64,000 nucleotides of DNA from Candidatus Gastranaerophilales bacterium (GTDB lineage Bacteria; Cyanobacteriota; Vampirovibrionia; Gastranaerophilales; Gastranaerophilaceae): contig CAJOKJ010000003.1 of the NCBI GenBank assembly GCA_905235155.1, positions 1-64,000 of the forward strand, given 5' to 3'. This document shows positions 20,748 through 30,802 of this stretch, piece after piece; position 1 is the stretch's first letter, and every line of letters starts with the position of its first letter. The notes under the pieces are model-generated. The model was not told the origin of the DNA, ran no database searches, and saw only the letters and a program-made list of their open reading frames with translations. The translations under genes were made by a program, and so were the position numbers.

Positions 20748-21578
20748 TTAATTTGTTTCGTAAAATACAGTAAAAATTTCTTCCGTTGAAAGTTTTGCTC
20801 TGCCCCCATGTATAGGTACAAAAACAAATCCTGCTACGTAAAAACAAATATTTCCTGCTTGATATAACGGATAAACCCAGATTGAACGATTTGCTCCTGT
20901 TTTTGAAACGGAGCCATGAAGATTAATTTCTTGTCCTTCGTCATTTATATAAAAATTATCAATTTTTATACACTCTGGAACTCCCATTTTATCGGAACTT
21001 GATATTGTTTCTATTCTGCCAAGTATTTCAGTTCCTTCTTTGTAGTTCTTACCGTTTATTTTAAAATCGTGGATTGCGATAAATGGTATTGTGCCGCCTT
21101 CTAAAGAACCTTTTGTAGATTTTAAGTGTTTTGCGATTTTTATTTTTATTGCAATTTGTTTTTTTGTAAAATCATATTTTGTTTTTGCTTTTACACGTCT
21201 GACTTTTGATGTATCTATATTTTTTTCAATAAAATATTCATCCGGAATTTCTTTTTTTACGATAATTTGTTTTGAAGCATTTTCAATAAATTCCGGTGAA
21301 AGTAATTCATCTCCGATAGATTCTTCGTTATATTCGCCTTGTTTATAAATATTTAATTTAAATAAATCATTAACTCCGTCATTGTCCTTATCAATATATG
21401 CATCAAGTAATTCATCAGTAATGGGTTTATTGCTTTTTACTTGAATTGGCTTAACTTTTTTAAAAAAATGCTTACTTTTTAAAAGTTCATCCTCAATTGT
21501 ATTGTTTTTTGCACAAACAGGCAGTGAAAATAATACAAAAATCAGTAATAGTATTATATTTTTTCTATTAAAAATCAT
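20748..21578 (-). CDS. Secreted protein of unknown function
   Basis: ORF 276 aa with N-terminal signal peptide MIFNRKNIILLLIFVLFSLPVCA. Confidence 0.7.
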   Translation of the reverse strand: MIFNRKNIILLLIFVLFSLPVCAKNNTIEDELLKSKHFFKKVKPIQVKSNKPITDELLDAYIDKDNDGVNDLFKLNIYKQGEYNEESIGDELLSPEFIENASKQIIVKKEIPDEYFIEKNIDTSKVRRVKAKTKYDFTKKQIAIKIKIAKHLKSTKGSLEGGTIPFIAIHDFKINGKNYKEGTEILGRIETISSSDKMGVPECIKIDNFYINDEGQEINLHGSVSKTGANRSIWVYPLYQAGNICFYVAGFVFVPIHGGRAKLSTEEIFTVFYETN

Positions 21579-22266
21579 AATTTATCTTCTTAGTTGATTC
21601 TGTTTCAATCTTTTTTAGTAGTTTCATACGATTATTTCTTGAAGTAAGCAAGAAATTTTGATAATAAATATTGTCTTTATATTCGTTTTCAACAAGAACT
21701 GAAGGATATTTTGTATAAATATATTCATAAATAAGCATCATTCTTCTTGAAATAAGAGTATGATTTGAGAATGCGTCGTATCTGTATTGTTGACCTATTT
21801 TATTCATAATTGTAATTATTGCAAGAGGGTTGTATCCTGCATTAATCATGTAATCAACCGATAATTTATCCGCTTTTGCATCATATTTGTTTGGTGCAAC
21901 CCAATAATTCAGTATTGAAATATATCCTCTTAATATACCTTCGTAAGTATCAACACCGTGTGCTATTGAATGGCTTAGTACTGCTGCCAATTCTTCATCG
22001 CTGTCGATATAAGGAATTATTGTTGGTTTAACCCAGATAGTTCTGTTTACAGAGCTTACGTCTGTCCAGATATCTCTTGTGTAAACCCTGTTTATTGCCA
22101 TAAATCTGAAACGTTTTTCAATTCTGCTGGCATTTAAGAGTCTAAAACCAACTTCATTCATTCTAACTTGGAGTTCTTCTTTTGTTTGTACATCCCAAGC
22201 GTAAGATGGTACTGCCGTGAAAAATATAACTATAAATGTAAGTGTTGTAATAAGTGTTTTAATCAT
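21568..22266 (-). CDS. Secreted M48-like peptidase homologue lacking the catalytic HExxH glutamate (putative pseudoprotease)
   Basis: Signal peptide, then DSDEELAAVLSHSIAHGVDTYEG...KYDAKADKLSVDYMINAGYNPLAI matching the M48 layout with HSIAH instead of HExxH. Confidence 0.7.
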   Translation of the reverse strand: MIKTLITTLTFIVIFFTAVPSYAWDVQTKEELQVRMNEVGFRLLNASRIEKRFRFMAINRVYTRDIWTDVSSVNRTIWVKPTIIPYIDSDEELAAVLSHSIAHGVDTYEGILRGYISILNYWVAPNKYDAKADKLSVDYMINAGYNPLAIITIMNKIGQQYRYDAFSNHTLISRRMMLIYEYIYTKYPSVLVENEYKDNIYYQNFLLTSRNNRMKLLKKIETESTKKINYDF

Positions 22267-22275
22267 AATTACTTT

Positions 22276-22911
22276 CTAATTATTGTCTTCTAATGTTTCT
22301 ATAATATTGCGAAAAGATTTAAACGGGTAGTAGTTTATTAAATTTTTTTCACAATATTTTTGTAAATTTTTAGTTGCAAAAAGTAAATTAGCCTTTTGGG
22401 CGATACATCTGTCGCTAGTTCCGTCACCTATATAGCAAAATGTTTGTTCTTTTACTTTTTCGCATTTGCACATTCCTGCACCTATATCACAAGTTGTGCT
22501 GTGATATGGGAATTCAATTCTAAATTTATTATTTTCGTATATTATGTGGTTTGCATAAAATTGGATATCAGAAATATTATACTTTTCAAGAGTTTTTTGT
22601 ATAAACAAGTCAAAACCGTCACTAAGTATTGTAAATTTTATATTTTTAGACTTTATATAATCAATGAAATCTAAAAAATAGTCATCCAATTCAATACTAT
22701 CAATAAAATCATTAAGTTGTTTTGAGGTTATTTTAGGTAAAAGTGCAACTTGTTTTATTGCATTTTCTTGAGAGGTAATTTTTCCTTCAGTCCATAATTT
22801 TTCATATTCAAGCCACTTAGGGTCTGCATATATTTCAAAAAAAGTATTTACGATATCTTTTTTGGTAATAGTTCCATCAAAATCACAATATATTTGATTT
22901 ATATTTCTCAT
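22276..22911 (-). CDS. HAD-superfamily phosphatase (MtnX/phosphoserine-phosphatase-like)
   Basis: IYCDFDGTITKKDIVNTFFE (DxDGT), ILSDGFD, CYIGDGTSDRCIA. Confidence 0.85.
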   Translation of the reverse strand: MRNINQIYCDFDGTITKKDIVNTFFEIYADPKWLEYEKLWTEGKITSQENAIKQVALLPKITSKQLNDFIDSIELDDYFLDFIDYIKSKNIKFTILSDGFDLFIQKTLEKYNISDIQFYANHIIYENNKFRIEFPYHSTTCDIGAGMCKCEKVKEQTFCYIGDGTSDRCIAQKANLLFATKNLQKYCEKNLINYYPFKSFRNIIETLEDNN

Positions 22912-23000
22912 AAGAAGATTGTATTATAAAAATAACGATAAACAAATAGCTCTGTAAAAATAATAGCTAAATATAAATTTAAAGTACAACTACACAAAAA

Positions 23001-23993
23001 TTATAACTCATTTAAAAAGCATGCTGCTGCGTGTCCGCCATGAAAAATTTTCAATTCAGGTTCTTCTTTAGTGCATCTATCCATACAGTTTACACATCGA
23101 GTATGAAATTTACATCCGTCAGGTAAATTTGTTGGAGAAGGTATATCACCGGTTAAAATTGTATCTTGTTTTTTATCAAATCTTGGTACTGCCTCTAACA
23201 ATGCTTTTGTGTAAGGGTGTTTTGGATTTTTGAAAATATTATCAGTATTTCCTATTTCAACAATTTGACCTAAATACATTATTGCAATTCTGTCTGCAAT
23301 ATGTCGAATTACGTTCATATCGTGAGATATAAACATAATTGTTAAATTATAATTGTTTTTCAATTGTACCAATAAATTTATTATTTGTGCCTGAATACTT
23401 ACATCTAAAGCACTTACCGGTTCATCGGCAATAATAAATTCGGGTTTTAATATTAACGCTCTTGCTATTGCAATTCTTTGTCTTTGACCACCTGAAAATT
23501 CGTGCGGATATAAATCCATCGCAGATTTATCAAGTCCGACTGTTTCAAGAACTTGTCTTATAATTTCTTCAATTTCACCTTTTGAAAATTCATGAAGAGC
23601 CCTGTAATCTTCGGAATATATGCATAAATCATTGTTAATTATTAATGGTTCTTTCAAAATGTCGCCGATTTTCATTTTTGGATTAAGGCTTGAATATGGA
23701 TTTTGAAAAACCATTTGTAAAGACTGTCTGTAAATTTTTAGTTGTTTTGAATTTAAATCTAAAATATTTATTCCGTGAAAAATAATTTCACCTGATTTTA
23801 CCGGAGTTAAACGTGCTATGGCATTTGCCAGTGTAGATTTTCCGCAGCCTGATTCGCCTGCAATAGCAATAATTTCTCCTTTTTTGACATCCAAAGATAA
23901 GTCATTAACAGCTCTTACGGTTTTTTCTTTGCCTAAAACCGTACTTTTAGTGGTGTATTCAACGTTTAAATTTTTTATTTCCAATATTGACAT
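23001..23993 (-). CDS. ABC transporter ATP-binding protein, oligopeptide/dipeptide type (OppF/DppF-like)
   Basis: Walker A GESGCGKST, signature FSGGQRQRIAIARAL, Walker B FIIADEP, C-terminal oligopeptide-type CKFHTRCVNCMDRC. Confidence 0.92.
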   Translation of the reverse strand: MSILEIKNLNVEYTTKSTVLGKEKTVRAVNDLSLDVKKGEIIAIAGESGCGKSTLANAIARLTPVKSGEIIFHGINILDLNSKQLKIYRQSLQMVFQNPYSSLNPKMKIGDILKEPLIINNDLCIYSEDYRALHEFSKGEIEEIIRQVLETVGLDKSAMDLYPHEFSGGQRQRIAIARALILKPEFIIADEPVSALDVSIQAQIINLLVQLKNNYNLTIMFISHDMNVIRHIADRIAIMYLGQIVEIGNTDNIFKNPKHPYTKALLEAVPRFDKKQDTILTGDIPSPTNLPDGCKFHTRCVNCMDRCTKEEPELKIFHGGHAAACFLNEL

Positions 23994-24047
23994 ATATCTG
24001 TTTATTATAAAATAACAAAAAATACTTACAATGGCTTTTTGGGCTAA

Positions 24048-24644
24048 TTAAACTTCTCTCCGACCTTCCAGTGCTTTTGCAAGAGTAATTTCATCAGCAT
24101 ATTCCAAGTCTGTTCCGACAGGAAGTCCGAATGCAATTCTTGAAACCTTTATACCAAAAGGTTTTACAAGTTTTGTTAAATATAGGCTTGTTGCTTCACC
24201 TTCCACTGAAGGACTTAAGGCTAAAATCAATTCTTTTACTTTTTCATCGGTAAGTCTGCTTAATAATTCTTTTATTCGTATATCTTCAGCACCTATTCCG
24301 TCTATTGGAGAAATTAGACCTTGCAAAACGTGATATAATCCTTTGTATTCATTAGTTTTTTCAATTGCAATTAAATCTTTTGTTTCTCCGACAACGCAAA
24401 TAGTGCTTCTGTCACGTATTGTTGAGGAACATATTTCGCACGGACTTGTTGATGATAAATTATAACAAATTTCGCAAGCAACGGTACTTTTTTTGGCTTC
24501 TAAAATTGCTTTTGCAAATTTTTCCACCTCAGTATATGGCATTTTTAACAAATGAAATGCCATTCTTTGAGCAGATTTTGGTCCAACAGAAGGGAATTTT
24601 TGAAATTGCTCAATTATTGTTGCTATTGACTTTGGATAAATCAT
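24048..24644 (-). CDS. recR: Recombination protein RecR
   Basis: IEQFQKFPSVGPKSAQRMAFHLL; zinc-finger CEICYNLSSTSPCEIC; Toprim region ALSPSVEGEATSLYL. Confidence 0.95.
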   Translation of the reverse strand: MIYPKSIATIIEQFQKFPSVGPKSAQRMAFHLLKMPYTEVEKFAKAILEAKKSTVACEICYNLSSTSPCEICSSTIRDRSTICVVGETKDLIAIEKTNEYKGLYHVLQGLISPIDGIGAEDIRIKELLSRLTDEKVKELILALSPSVEGEATSLYLTKLVKPFGIKVSRIAFGLPVGTDLEYADEITLAKALEGRREV

Positions 24645-24970
24645 TAAAACAGACCCGGAATGTTTATACCGCCGGTTATTGCTTTCATTTTTGATTCCAT
24701 TTCAGCGGTGGCTTTTTCGCTTGCTTGTTTTATAGCAGTTGAAATAACATCTTCAAGCATTTCGATTGTATCATCATCAACGCTTTCAGGGTTTTCAGGG
24801 TTAAGAGTTTCTTTGGAAAGTTTTATTGATTTGAATTTTCCATGACCGTCACAAACAGCAACTACACCTCCTGTTGATGCTTCATATTCTGTTTTTTCTA
24901 ATTCCGCTTGGGTTTCTTGTAATTTTTTTTGAATAGATTGTGCTTTTTGCATCATTTGCATCATATTCAT
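24644..24970 (-). CDS. YbaB/EbfC family nucleoid-associated protein
   Basis: MNMMQMMQKAQSIQKKLQETQAELEKTEYEASTGGVVAVCDGHGKFKSIKL; coupled to recR. Confidence 0.93.
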   Translation of the reverse strand: MNMMQMMQKAQSIQKKLQETQAELEKTEYEASTGGVVAVCDGHGKFKSIKLSKETLNPENPESVDDDTIEMLEDVISTAIKQASEKATAEMESKMKAITGGINIPGLF

Positions 24971-25031
24971 TGTTATATCTCCTTATAATCTCCATATTGT
25001 CATCCCGTGTGAAATATTATACAATAAAAAT

Positions 25032-25817
25032 ATGGAAATGAAAACATATTTACAAGAAAGTTATAAAAACGGGCGTCTGATGCGTTGGACGTTTATGCCG
25101 TTAAATGTTTACATTTCACCGATGAAATTCTATACGAAGCAGGGGCAAGACCATATTTATCAAGGTATGATTATTAAGGCTTGTGAAGAATGGGAGCGTG
25201 CTTGTCCCGGAGTGCAATTTAAACTTGTTGATAATATTCTTGCTTCAAATATAAATGTTGAATGGCGAAGAATTGACAGAAAAGCCTTAGGGCACTGTAA
25301 ATTTAATTTTGACGCTTCAAACAGACTTTACGGAGCAGAAGTTTCAATAGGTTTATCGGATGGTGTAATTTGTCAACAGTATATGTCAGAGGGTGAAGTT
25401 TATCATACCATTTTGCACGAATTTGGTCACGCTTTGGGGTTAGGGCATAGTCCTTATGATACGGATATTATGTATACTCCCCACAAGTACGGCATAACAA
25501 CTCTTTCTCAAAGAGATAAAACAACAATTAAATGGCTTTATAAATTAAATCAAGGCTCAACAGTAAATGATTTGGTTGCAAAGTACAAATTTGGTTCGCA
25601 GTATCCTGATGAGATTATTACGAAAGTAATTATGCAGGATAATCCAAGTGAATTTGAAAAGGTAAAAGGTTCTCTTTCAAACGGTACTCAAAAAGATTTA
25701 TTGACAGAATCAACAAATATTGCCGACTTAAAAAAATACAATTTGCAAATACAAAATATTCAACTTTCAGACAATGTAATGCGTTATTTGGGCAAATCTC
25801 CTCGAAAAAAAGATTAA
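25032..25817 (+). CDS. Matrixin-like (M10) zinc metalloprotease
   Basis: HTILHEFGHALGLGHS (HExxHxxGxxH) followed by DIMY Met-turn; no obvious signal peptide. Confidence 0.85.
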   Translation: MEMKTYLQESYKNGRLMRWTFMPLNVYISPMKFYTKQGQDHIYQGMIIKACEEWERACPGVQFKLVDNILASNINVEWRRIDRKALGHCKFNFDASNRLYGAEVSIGLSDGVICQQYMSEGEVYHTILHEFGHALGLGHSPYDTDIMYTPHKYGITTLSQRDKTTIKWLYKLNQGSTVNDLVAKYKFGSQYPDEIITKVIMQDNPSEFEKVKGSLSNGTQKDLLTESTNIADLKKYNLQIQNIQLSDNVMRYLGKSPRKKD

Positions 25818-25894
25818 AAATTTGACTATTTTCTCTTTGATGTATAATGTAAATATTCGGTACAGAGAAATTTTCTGAAAATAAAGGATGATAT

Positions 25895-26779
25895 ATGAGT
25901 ATTCAGGAATGGTTCGACAAAAGAAAAGAAGCACAAATCGAACGAAGATCAACTGAAGTTAAAGTAGAAAATATAAATTTTCCGGGTCTGTGGACAAAAT
26001 GTGTTCATTGTGGAGCACAGATAACTAACAAGGACTTGGAAGAAAATTTAATGGTTTGTCCTCAATGTGACTATCATTTCAGAATAGGTGCAAGAGAACG
26101 TATTAAACAACTGTTCGACGAAAACAGTTTTGTCGAAATGTTTGAAAAAGTTTTACCTGTTGATCCGCTGGATTTTACAGATACAGAGCCCTATAAGGAC
26201 AGGTTAAAAAAAGCAAAAGAAAAAACAAATCTTAATGATGCTGTTGTAACAGGTGTAGGCAAAATTTGCGGTCATGAAGTTGCTACTGCTGTTATGGATT
26301 TTGATTTTATGGGCGGTTCAATGGGAAGTGTTGTTGGTGAAAAAGTTACCAAAATTATGGAAGAAGCCGTAGAAAAACATATTCCAATGCTTGCAATAAC
26401 ATCATCAGGTGGTGCAAGAATGCAAGAAAGTGCATTAAGTCTGATGCAAATGGCAAAAACTTCTTGTGCGTGTGCAAAAATGGACGAAGAAAAAGTTTTA
26501 TATGTATGTTTATTGACAGAACCGACTTTTGGTGGTGTAACAGCAAGTTTTGGTACGCTTGGTGATATAATTATTGCGGAACAAGGAGCAAGAATCGGTT
26601 TTGCAGGCAGACGTGTTATTGAGCAGACAATCCGACAAAAGCTTCCTTCAGGCTTCCAAACAGCAGAATATCTTTTGAAATATGGTCAAATAGATATTAT
26701 CTCTCAAAGAAAAGATTTAAGAGAAAATCTTTCAAAAATCTTTGATTTGCACAGTATTAGCGTGCAAACTGAAGATTAA
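25895..26779 (+). CDS. accD: Acetyl-CoA carboxylase carboxyltransferase subunit beta
   Basis: Zinc ribbon CVHCGAQ...CPQC and carboxyltransferase SSGGARMQESALSLMQMAKT. Confidence 0.97.
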   Translation: MSIQEWFDKRKEAQIERRSTEVKVENINFPGLWTKCVHCGAQITNKDLEENLMVCPQCDYHFRIGARERIKQLFDENSFVEMFEKVLPVDPLDFTDTEPYKDRLKKAKEKTNLNDAVVTGVGKICGHEVATAVMDFDFMGGSMGSVVGEKVTKIMEEAVEKHIPMLAITSSGGARMQESALSLMQMAKTSCACAKMDEEKVLYVCLLTEPTFGGVTASFGTLGDIIIAEQGARIGFAGRRVIEQTIRQKLPSGFQTAEYLLKYGQIDIISQRKDLRENLSKIFDLHSISVQTED

Positions 26780-26800
26780 ACCATAGATGAGGTTACAAAA

Positions 26801-27748
26801 ATGTTTGAATTTGAAAAACCAATAATAGATATAAAAACAAAAATACAAGAATTAAAACAAATTAGTGCGGAGTCAGGAATGGATTTAAGTTCAGAAATTG
26901 AGAAATTTGAGCAGCAGGCAGAAGAATATCAACACGAAATATATGAAAATTTGAAGCCTTCCGAAAAATTACAAATTGCAAGACACGCTAACAGACCAAA
27001 TTTTTTGGATTATATGAATTTAATGTGTTCGGACTTTATAGAGTTTCATGGAGATAGAGCCGGTGCTGATGATAGAGCAATCATTGGCGGTGTTGGTAAA
27101 ATCGGTAGTTTTAATGCAATGTTTGTCGGTACTCAAAAAGGTTCAACAACAAAAGAAAATCTTGAATGTAATTTTGGTATGCCACAACCACAAGGTTACA
27201 GAAAAGCAATGAGATTATTTAATCATGCAAACAAGTTTAATCTTCCTATAATTACGCTAATCGATACTCCGGGTGCATATCCGGGAATTACAGCCGAACA
27301 AACAGGGCAAGGTATTGCTATTGCACAAAACCTTAGAGATATGGCAAAACTGGATGTTCCTGTTATTGCTGTTATTACTGGTGAAGGCTGTTCAGGCGGA
27401 GCGTTAGGACTTGCTGTTGCAAATGATGTTAAAATGCTTGAGTATGCTTATTATACGGTAATTTCTCCTGAAGGTTGTGCTTCCATTTTATTCCGTGATG
27501 CTACGCAGGCTTCAGCAGCAGCGGATGCTTTAAAAATTACTGCGGGTGATTTACTTGAATTAGGAATTATTGACAGTTGTGTTAAAGAACCTGTTGGCGG
27601 TGCTCATACGAATAAAGAAGAAATGGCTAAAAATTTGAAAAAAGAATTAATTTCTTCTTTGAGAAAATATACAAAAATGACACCTGAAAAGTTACGTAAG
27701 CAAAGGTATAATAAATATCGCAAAATGGGTTGTTTCTTACATGAATAA
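26801..27748 (+). CDS. accA: Acetyl-CoA carboxylase carboxyltransferase subunit alpha
   Basis: FGMPQPQGYRKAMRLF, DTPGAYPGITAEQTGQGIAIAQNL, GEGCSGGALGL. Confidence 0.97.
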   Translation: MFEFEKPIIDIKTKIQELKQISAESGMDLSSEIEKFEQQAEEYQHEIYENLKPSEKLQIARHANRPNFLDYMNLMCSDFIEFHGDRAGADDRAIIGGVGKIGSFNAMFVGTQKGSTTKENLECNFGMPQPQGYRKAMRLFNHANKFNLPIITLIDTPGAYPGITAEQTGQGIAIAQNLRDMAKLDVPVIAVITGEGCSGGALGLAVANDVKMLEYAYYTVISPEGCASILFRDATQASAAADALKITAGDLLELGIIDSCVKEPVGGAHTNKEEMAKNLKKELISSLRKYTKMTPEKLRKQRYNKYRKMGCFLHE

Positions 27749-28634
27749 CTATTATGAATTAAAAATAAAAATTAATCCTGAAATGTCAGATATTATTTCT
27801 GACATTTTGTTTGATGTTTTTGACTGTGAAGGTATTGTTATGGTCGAAGAAACATACAAAGACCTTGAAATGATTGATTCTACCGAAGGCACACTAAAAG
27901 CATTTATTAGAGGCGAAAAACCTGATTTTGACGCAATTTTAGCTGAACAAAAAGAAATTCTCAAATCAAGAGGACTAACTGATGAAGAACTTGGTTCTTG
28001 GGAGTATTCACTTGAAGAAAAAGAAAATCAAGACTGGTCAAAAAAATGGAAAGAAAAATGGGATGTAACACATGTTACAGAGCATATTGCCGTTGTTCCA
28101 ACATGGATTGAATACAGTCCAAAACAAGAGGAAATTATAGTAAGACTTGATCCGGGTTGTGCTTTTGGAACAGGCACTCACCAAACAACTCAACTTTGTA
28201 TGAAAGCATTGGAAAAATACTTTATAAAAGGTCAATCAATGGCTGATATTGGTATGGGAACTGGTATTTTGTCAATACTTGCAAAAAAACTAGGTGCAAG
28301 CGAAGTTTACGGCTGTGATAATGATGAAACAGTTATTGATGTCGCAAAAGAAAACGCTGAATTAAACGGTGAAAAATGTTTCTTTGAACTTGGTACAGCC
28401 GATAAAATTACAAAAAAATATGATTTTGTTTGTGCAAATATATTGCATAATGTACTTTTTGACATTATGGCTGATTTAAAAAATATTATGAAAGACGATG
28501 CAATTATGTCGTTAAGTGGAATTTTACAAGAAAAAGCACAAATAGTTTTGGAAGCAATAAAAAGAGAAAATTTAAAAATTATTGATGAAATTCAACAGGA
28601 CCAATGGACATCTTTTGTTGTAAAGAAAGGCTAA
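27741..28634 (+). CDS. prmA: Ribosomal protein L11 methyltransferase
   Basis: LDPGCAFGTGTHQTTQLCMKAL, DIGMGTGILSILAKKLGA; overlaps accA by 8 nt. Confidence 0.93.
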   Translation: MNNYYELKIKINPEMSDIISDILFDVFDCEGIVMVEETYKDLEMIDSTEGTLKAFIRGEKPDFDAILAEQKEILKSRGLTDEELGSWEYSLEEKENQDWSKKWKEKWDVTHVTEHIAVVPTWIEYSPKQEEIIVRLDPGCAFGTGTHQTTQLCMKALEKYFIKGQSMADIGMGTGILSILAKKLGASEVYGCDNDETVIDVAKENAELNGEKCFFELGTADKITKKYDFVCANILHNVLFDIMADLKNIMKDDAIMSLSGILQEKAQIVLEAIKRENLKIIDEIQQDQWTSFVVKKG

Positions 28635-28638
28635 TTAA

Positions 28639-29362
28639 ATGAAAAAGACAGCAATAATAATACCGGCAAGGTACGGCTCAAGCCGATTAGAAGGTAAACC
28701 ATTACTAGAAGTTAGCGGCAAACCAATTATTCAATGGGTATATGAAACGGCAAAAAGTGTTGAAACTTGCGATGAAGTTATTGTCGCAACTGATGATGAT
28801 AGAATATACAATGCGGTTAAACATTTTGGCGGAAATGTAGAAATGACATCCACTGAACACAAATGCGGAAGTGATAGAATAAAAGAAGTTGCTGACAGAC
28901 ATCCTGATTTTGAATATATAATAAATCTTCAAGGTGATGAGCCAATGATAAAAAAAGATTGAAGCTGTAATTGACGGTGTTAAAAATCACAATGCTGATA
29001 TTTCAACATTAATTCGTCCTATTGAAGATAAAAATGAAGTTGATAAGCCAAGTTTAGTCAAATGTGTAATTGACAATAATGGCTTTGCATTATATTTTTC
29101 ACGTTCAAAAATCCCATTTGAAAGAAATGAAAATCCTGCTTCATTTTACGGACATATAGGTATATATGGTTATACCGTAGAAGCACTACGTAAAATGACA
29201 ACATCACCTCAAACATCATTAGAAATATCTGAAAGCTTAGAACAGCTAAGAGCTTTGCAAATGGGTATGAAAATTAAAACATCAATTGTAAAAGAAAAAC
29301 CTGTGGGTATTGACACGATTGAAGACTATGAACAATTTAAAAAACTTATGGGTGAAAAATAA
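28639..29362 (+). pseudogene. kdsB: 3-deoxy-manno-octulosonate cytidylyltransferase with a frameshift in an A7 run (about 28950-28956)
   Basis: IIPARYGSSRLEGKPL...YIINLQGDEPMIKKD* in the first frame; continuation IEAVIDGVKNHNADISTLIRPI...YFSRSKIPFERN...FYGHIGIYGYTVEALRKM...SLEQLRAL...DTIEDYEQFKKLMGEK* in another frame. Frameshift may be a sequencing error. Confidence 0.88.
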
Positions 29363-29506
29363 GTATACAGATAATTTTAAAAAAAATAAAAACATGTGCT
29401 TGCAATTATTTTATGCTTAGATTAAGATATATATATAAAAATAAATTAATATTAACAATATTAGTTTATGATTTATTAGTAGCTTAGAAAACGTAAGGAA
29501 AACAAA

Positions 29507-30256
29507 ATGACAGACGCTGAAATGCAAAACGAAACTGAAGATCGTCAAAGAATTTTGGTAGCAGACGATGAAGCCAGTATCAGAAGAATTTTAGAAACAC
29601 GTTTAAAAATGGTTGGTTATGATGTAGTTGTAGCAGAAGACGGTGAAGATGCAATCAACGCATTTAATAAAAGTAATCCGGATCTTGTGGTTTTGGATGT
29701 AATGATGCCGAAAGTAGACGGTTATGGTGTAACAAGAGAAATAAGAAGAACATCAGATGTTCCAATTATTATATTGACGGCATTGGGTGATGTATCAGAA
29801 AGAATTACCGGCTTGGAATTGGGTGCTGATGACTATGTAATTAAGCCATTTAGTCCAAAAGAATTAGAAGCACGTGTAAAAGCAGTGTTGAGAAGAACAA
29901 ACAACAGAGAAGCCGTTGCACCGACAGGCGGAAAAGTTACAAAAAATGTAATAACAACGGGTAATATTAAGATTGATACCGCAAGACGTCAAGTATTTAG
30001 AAAGAATGAGCGTATCAGACTTACAGGCATGGAATTTAGCTTGCTTGAATTATTGGTAAACAATTCAGGTCAAGCATATTCAAGAAATGAAATTTTGCAA
30101 CATGTATGGGCATATCCGCCTGATCATAGAATTGATACACGTGTAGTAGACGTACATATATCAAGATTACGTTCAAAATTAGAATCAGATCCTGCAAATC
30201 CGGAATTAATATTGACAGCACGTGGCATTGGATATATGTTTCAACGTATTAATTAG
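29507..30256 (+). CDS. OmpR-family response regulator (RpaB/RpaA-like)
   Basis: Receiver ILVADDEASIRRIL...LVVLDVMMPKVDGYGV...ILTALGD...KPF plus winged-helix RVVDVHISRLRSKLE. Confidence 0.92.
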   Translation: MTDAEMQNETEDRQRILVADDEASIRRILETRLKMVGYDVVVAEDGEDAINAFNKSNPDLVVLDVMMPKVDGYGVTREIRRTSDVPIIILTALGDVSERITGLELGADDYVIKPFSPKELEARVKAVLRRTNNREAVAPTGGKVTKNVITTGNIKIDTARRQVFRKNERIRLTGMEFSLLELLVNNSGQAYSRNEILQHVWAYPPDHRIDTRVVDVHISRLRSKLESDPANPELILTARGIGYMFQRIN

Positions 30257-30293
30257 AAAACGTATTAATCAGAAAATAGAAAAGTTTTAATGT

Positions 30294-30370
30294 GGCGGGT
30301 GTCGTCAAGTGGTTAAGACCTCGGATTGTGGTTCCGATATACATGGGTTCGAATCCCATCATCCGCCCCA
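30294..30370 (+). tRNA. tRNA-His (GTG)
   Basis: Extra G-1 pairing C73; acceptor gcgggtg/catccgc; anticodon stem tcgga/tccga with loop ttGTGgt; T-arm atgggttcgaatcccat; encoded CCA. Confidence 0.95.
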
Positions 30371-30381
30371 TTTATCGAATT

Positions 30382-30402
30382 AGCACTTTCGGGTGCTTTT
30401 TC
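30382..30402 (+). terminator. Rho-independent terminator downstream of tRNA-His
   Basis: AGCAC-tttcg-GGTGCT followed by TTTTTC. Confidence 0.65.
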
Positions 30403-30529
30403 ATTAGGAACTATGATGGTTTTCAGGGTTCGATATAGTAAGAAGAGCAGTTTGCAAGGAACGGTTAGTTTGATAATTTTTTGTAAAGCCCACTCTTTAT
30501 AGGGGGGGTGCTGGTCGGAAGTTGAAACT

Positions 30530-30737
30530 TATTTTACATTATCAATAAAAATGCATTTAATAAATCTGCGTTATCTCTCAAACTTTTAATAACAGGTACG
30601 AGGTTGTAGCATTCCTCTATTTCAGGTTGATTTGATACAAAATAATCTATTATAACGGCTATATTATAAACATTCTCTGCTCATTTGCTAATTTTCTTAA
30701 ATTATTTTTCTGTAATATTATATCCTGCTTCTTCCAT
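30530..30737 (-). pseudogene. Decayed copy of the small gene at 47900-48172
   Basis: Near-identical DNA stretches (e.g. gaggttgtagcattc.tctatttcaggttgatttgatacaaa, ataacggctatattataaacattctctgc) but early in-frame TAA and TGA and a 3' frameshift; RBS preserved. Confidence 0.8.
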
Positions 30738-30802
30738 AAACCCCTCCTAACTTCAGGAAACACAATACATGAAAGAAATCATTAAAGCTTTAATTTAAAA
30801 TC

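Noticed and set aside
28950-28957. Programmed -1 ribosomal frameshift at A AAA AAG-like run in kdsB
   Set aside because: The -1 frame meets TAA within five codons; restoring the kdsB frame needs +1/-2, so a dnaX-type shift does not explain it.
30294-30370. tRNA-His as att site with a repeated 3' end
   Set aside because: I did not find a second copy of the tRNA 3' sequence (tcgaatcccatcatccgcccca) at the far side of the TPS locus, nor an integrase; kept only as a positional observation.
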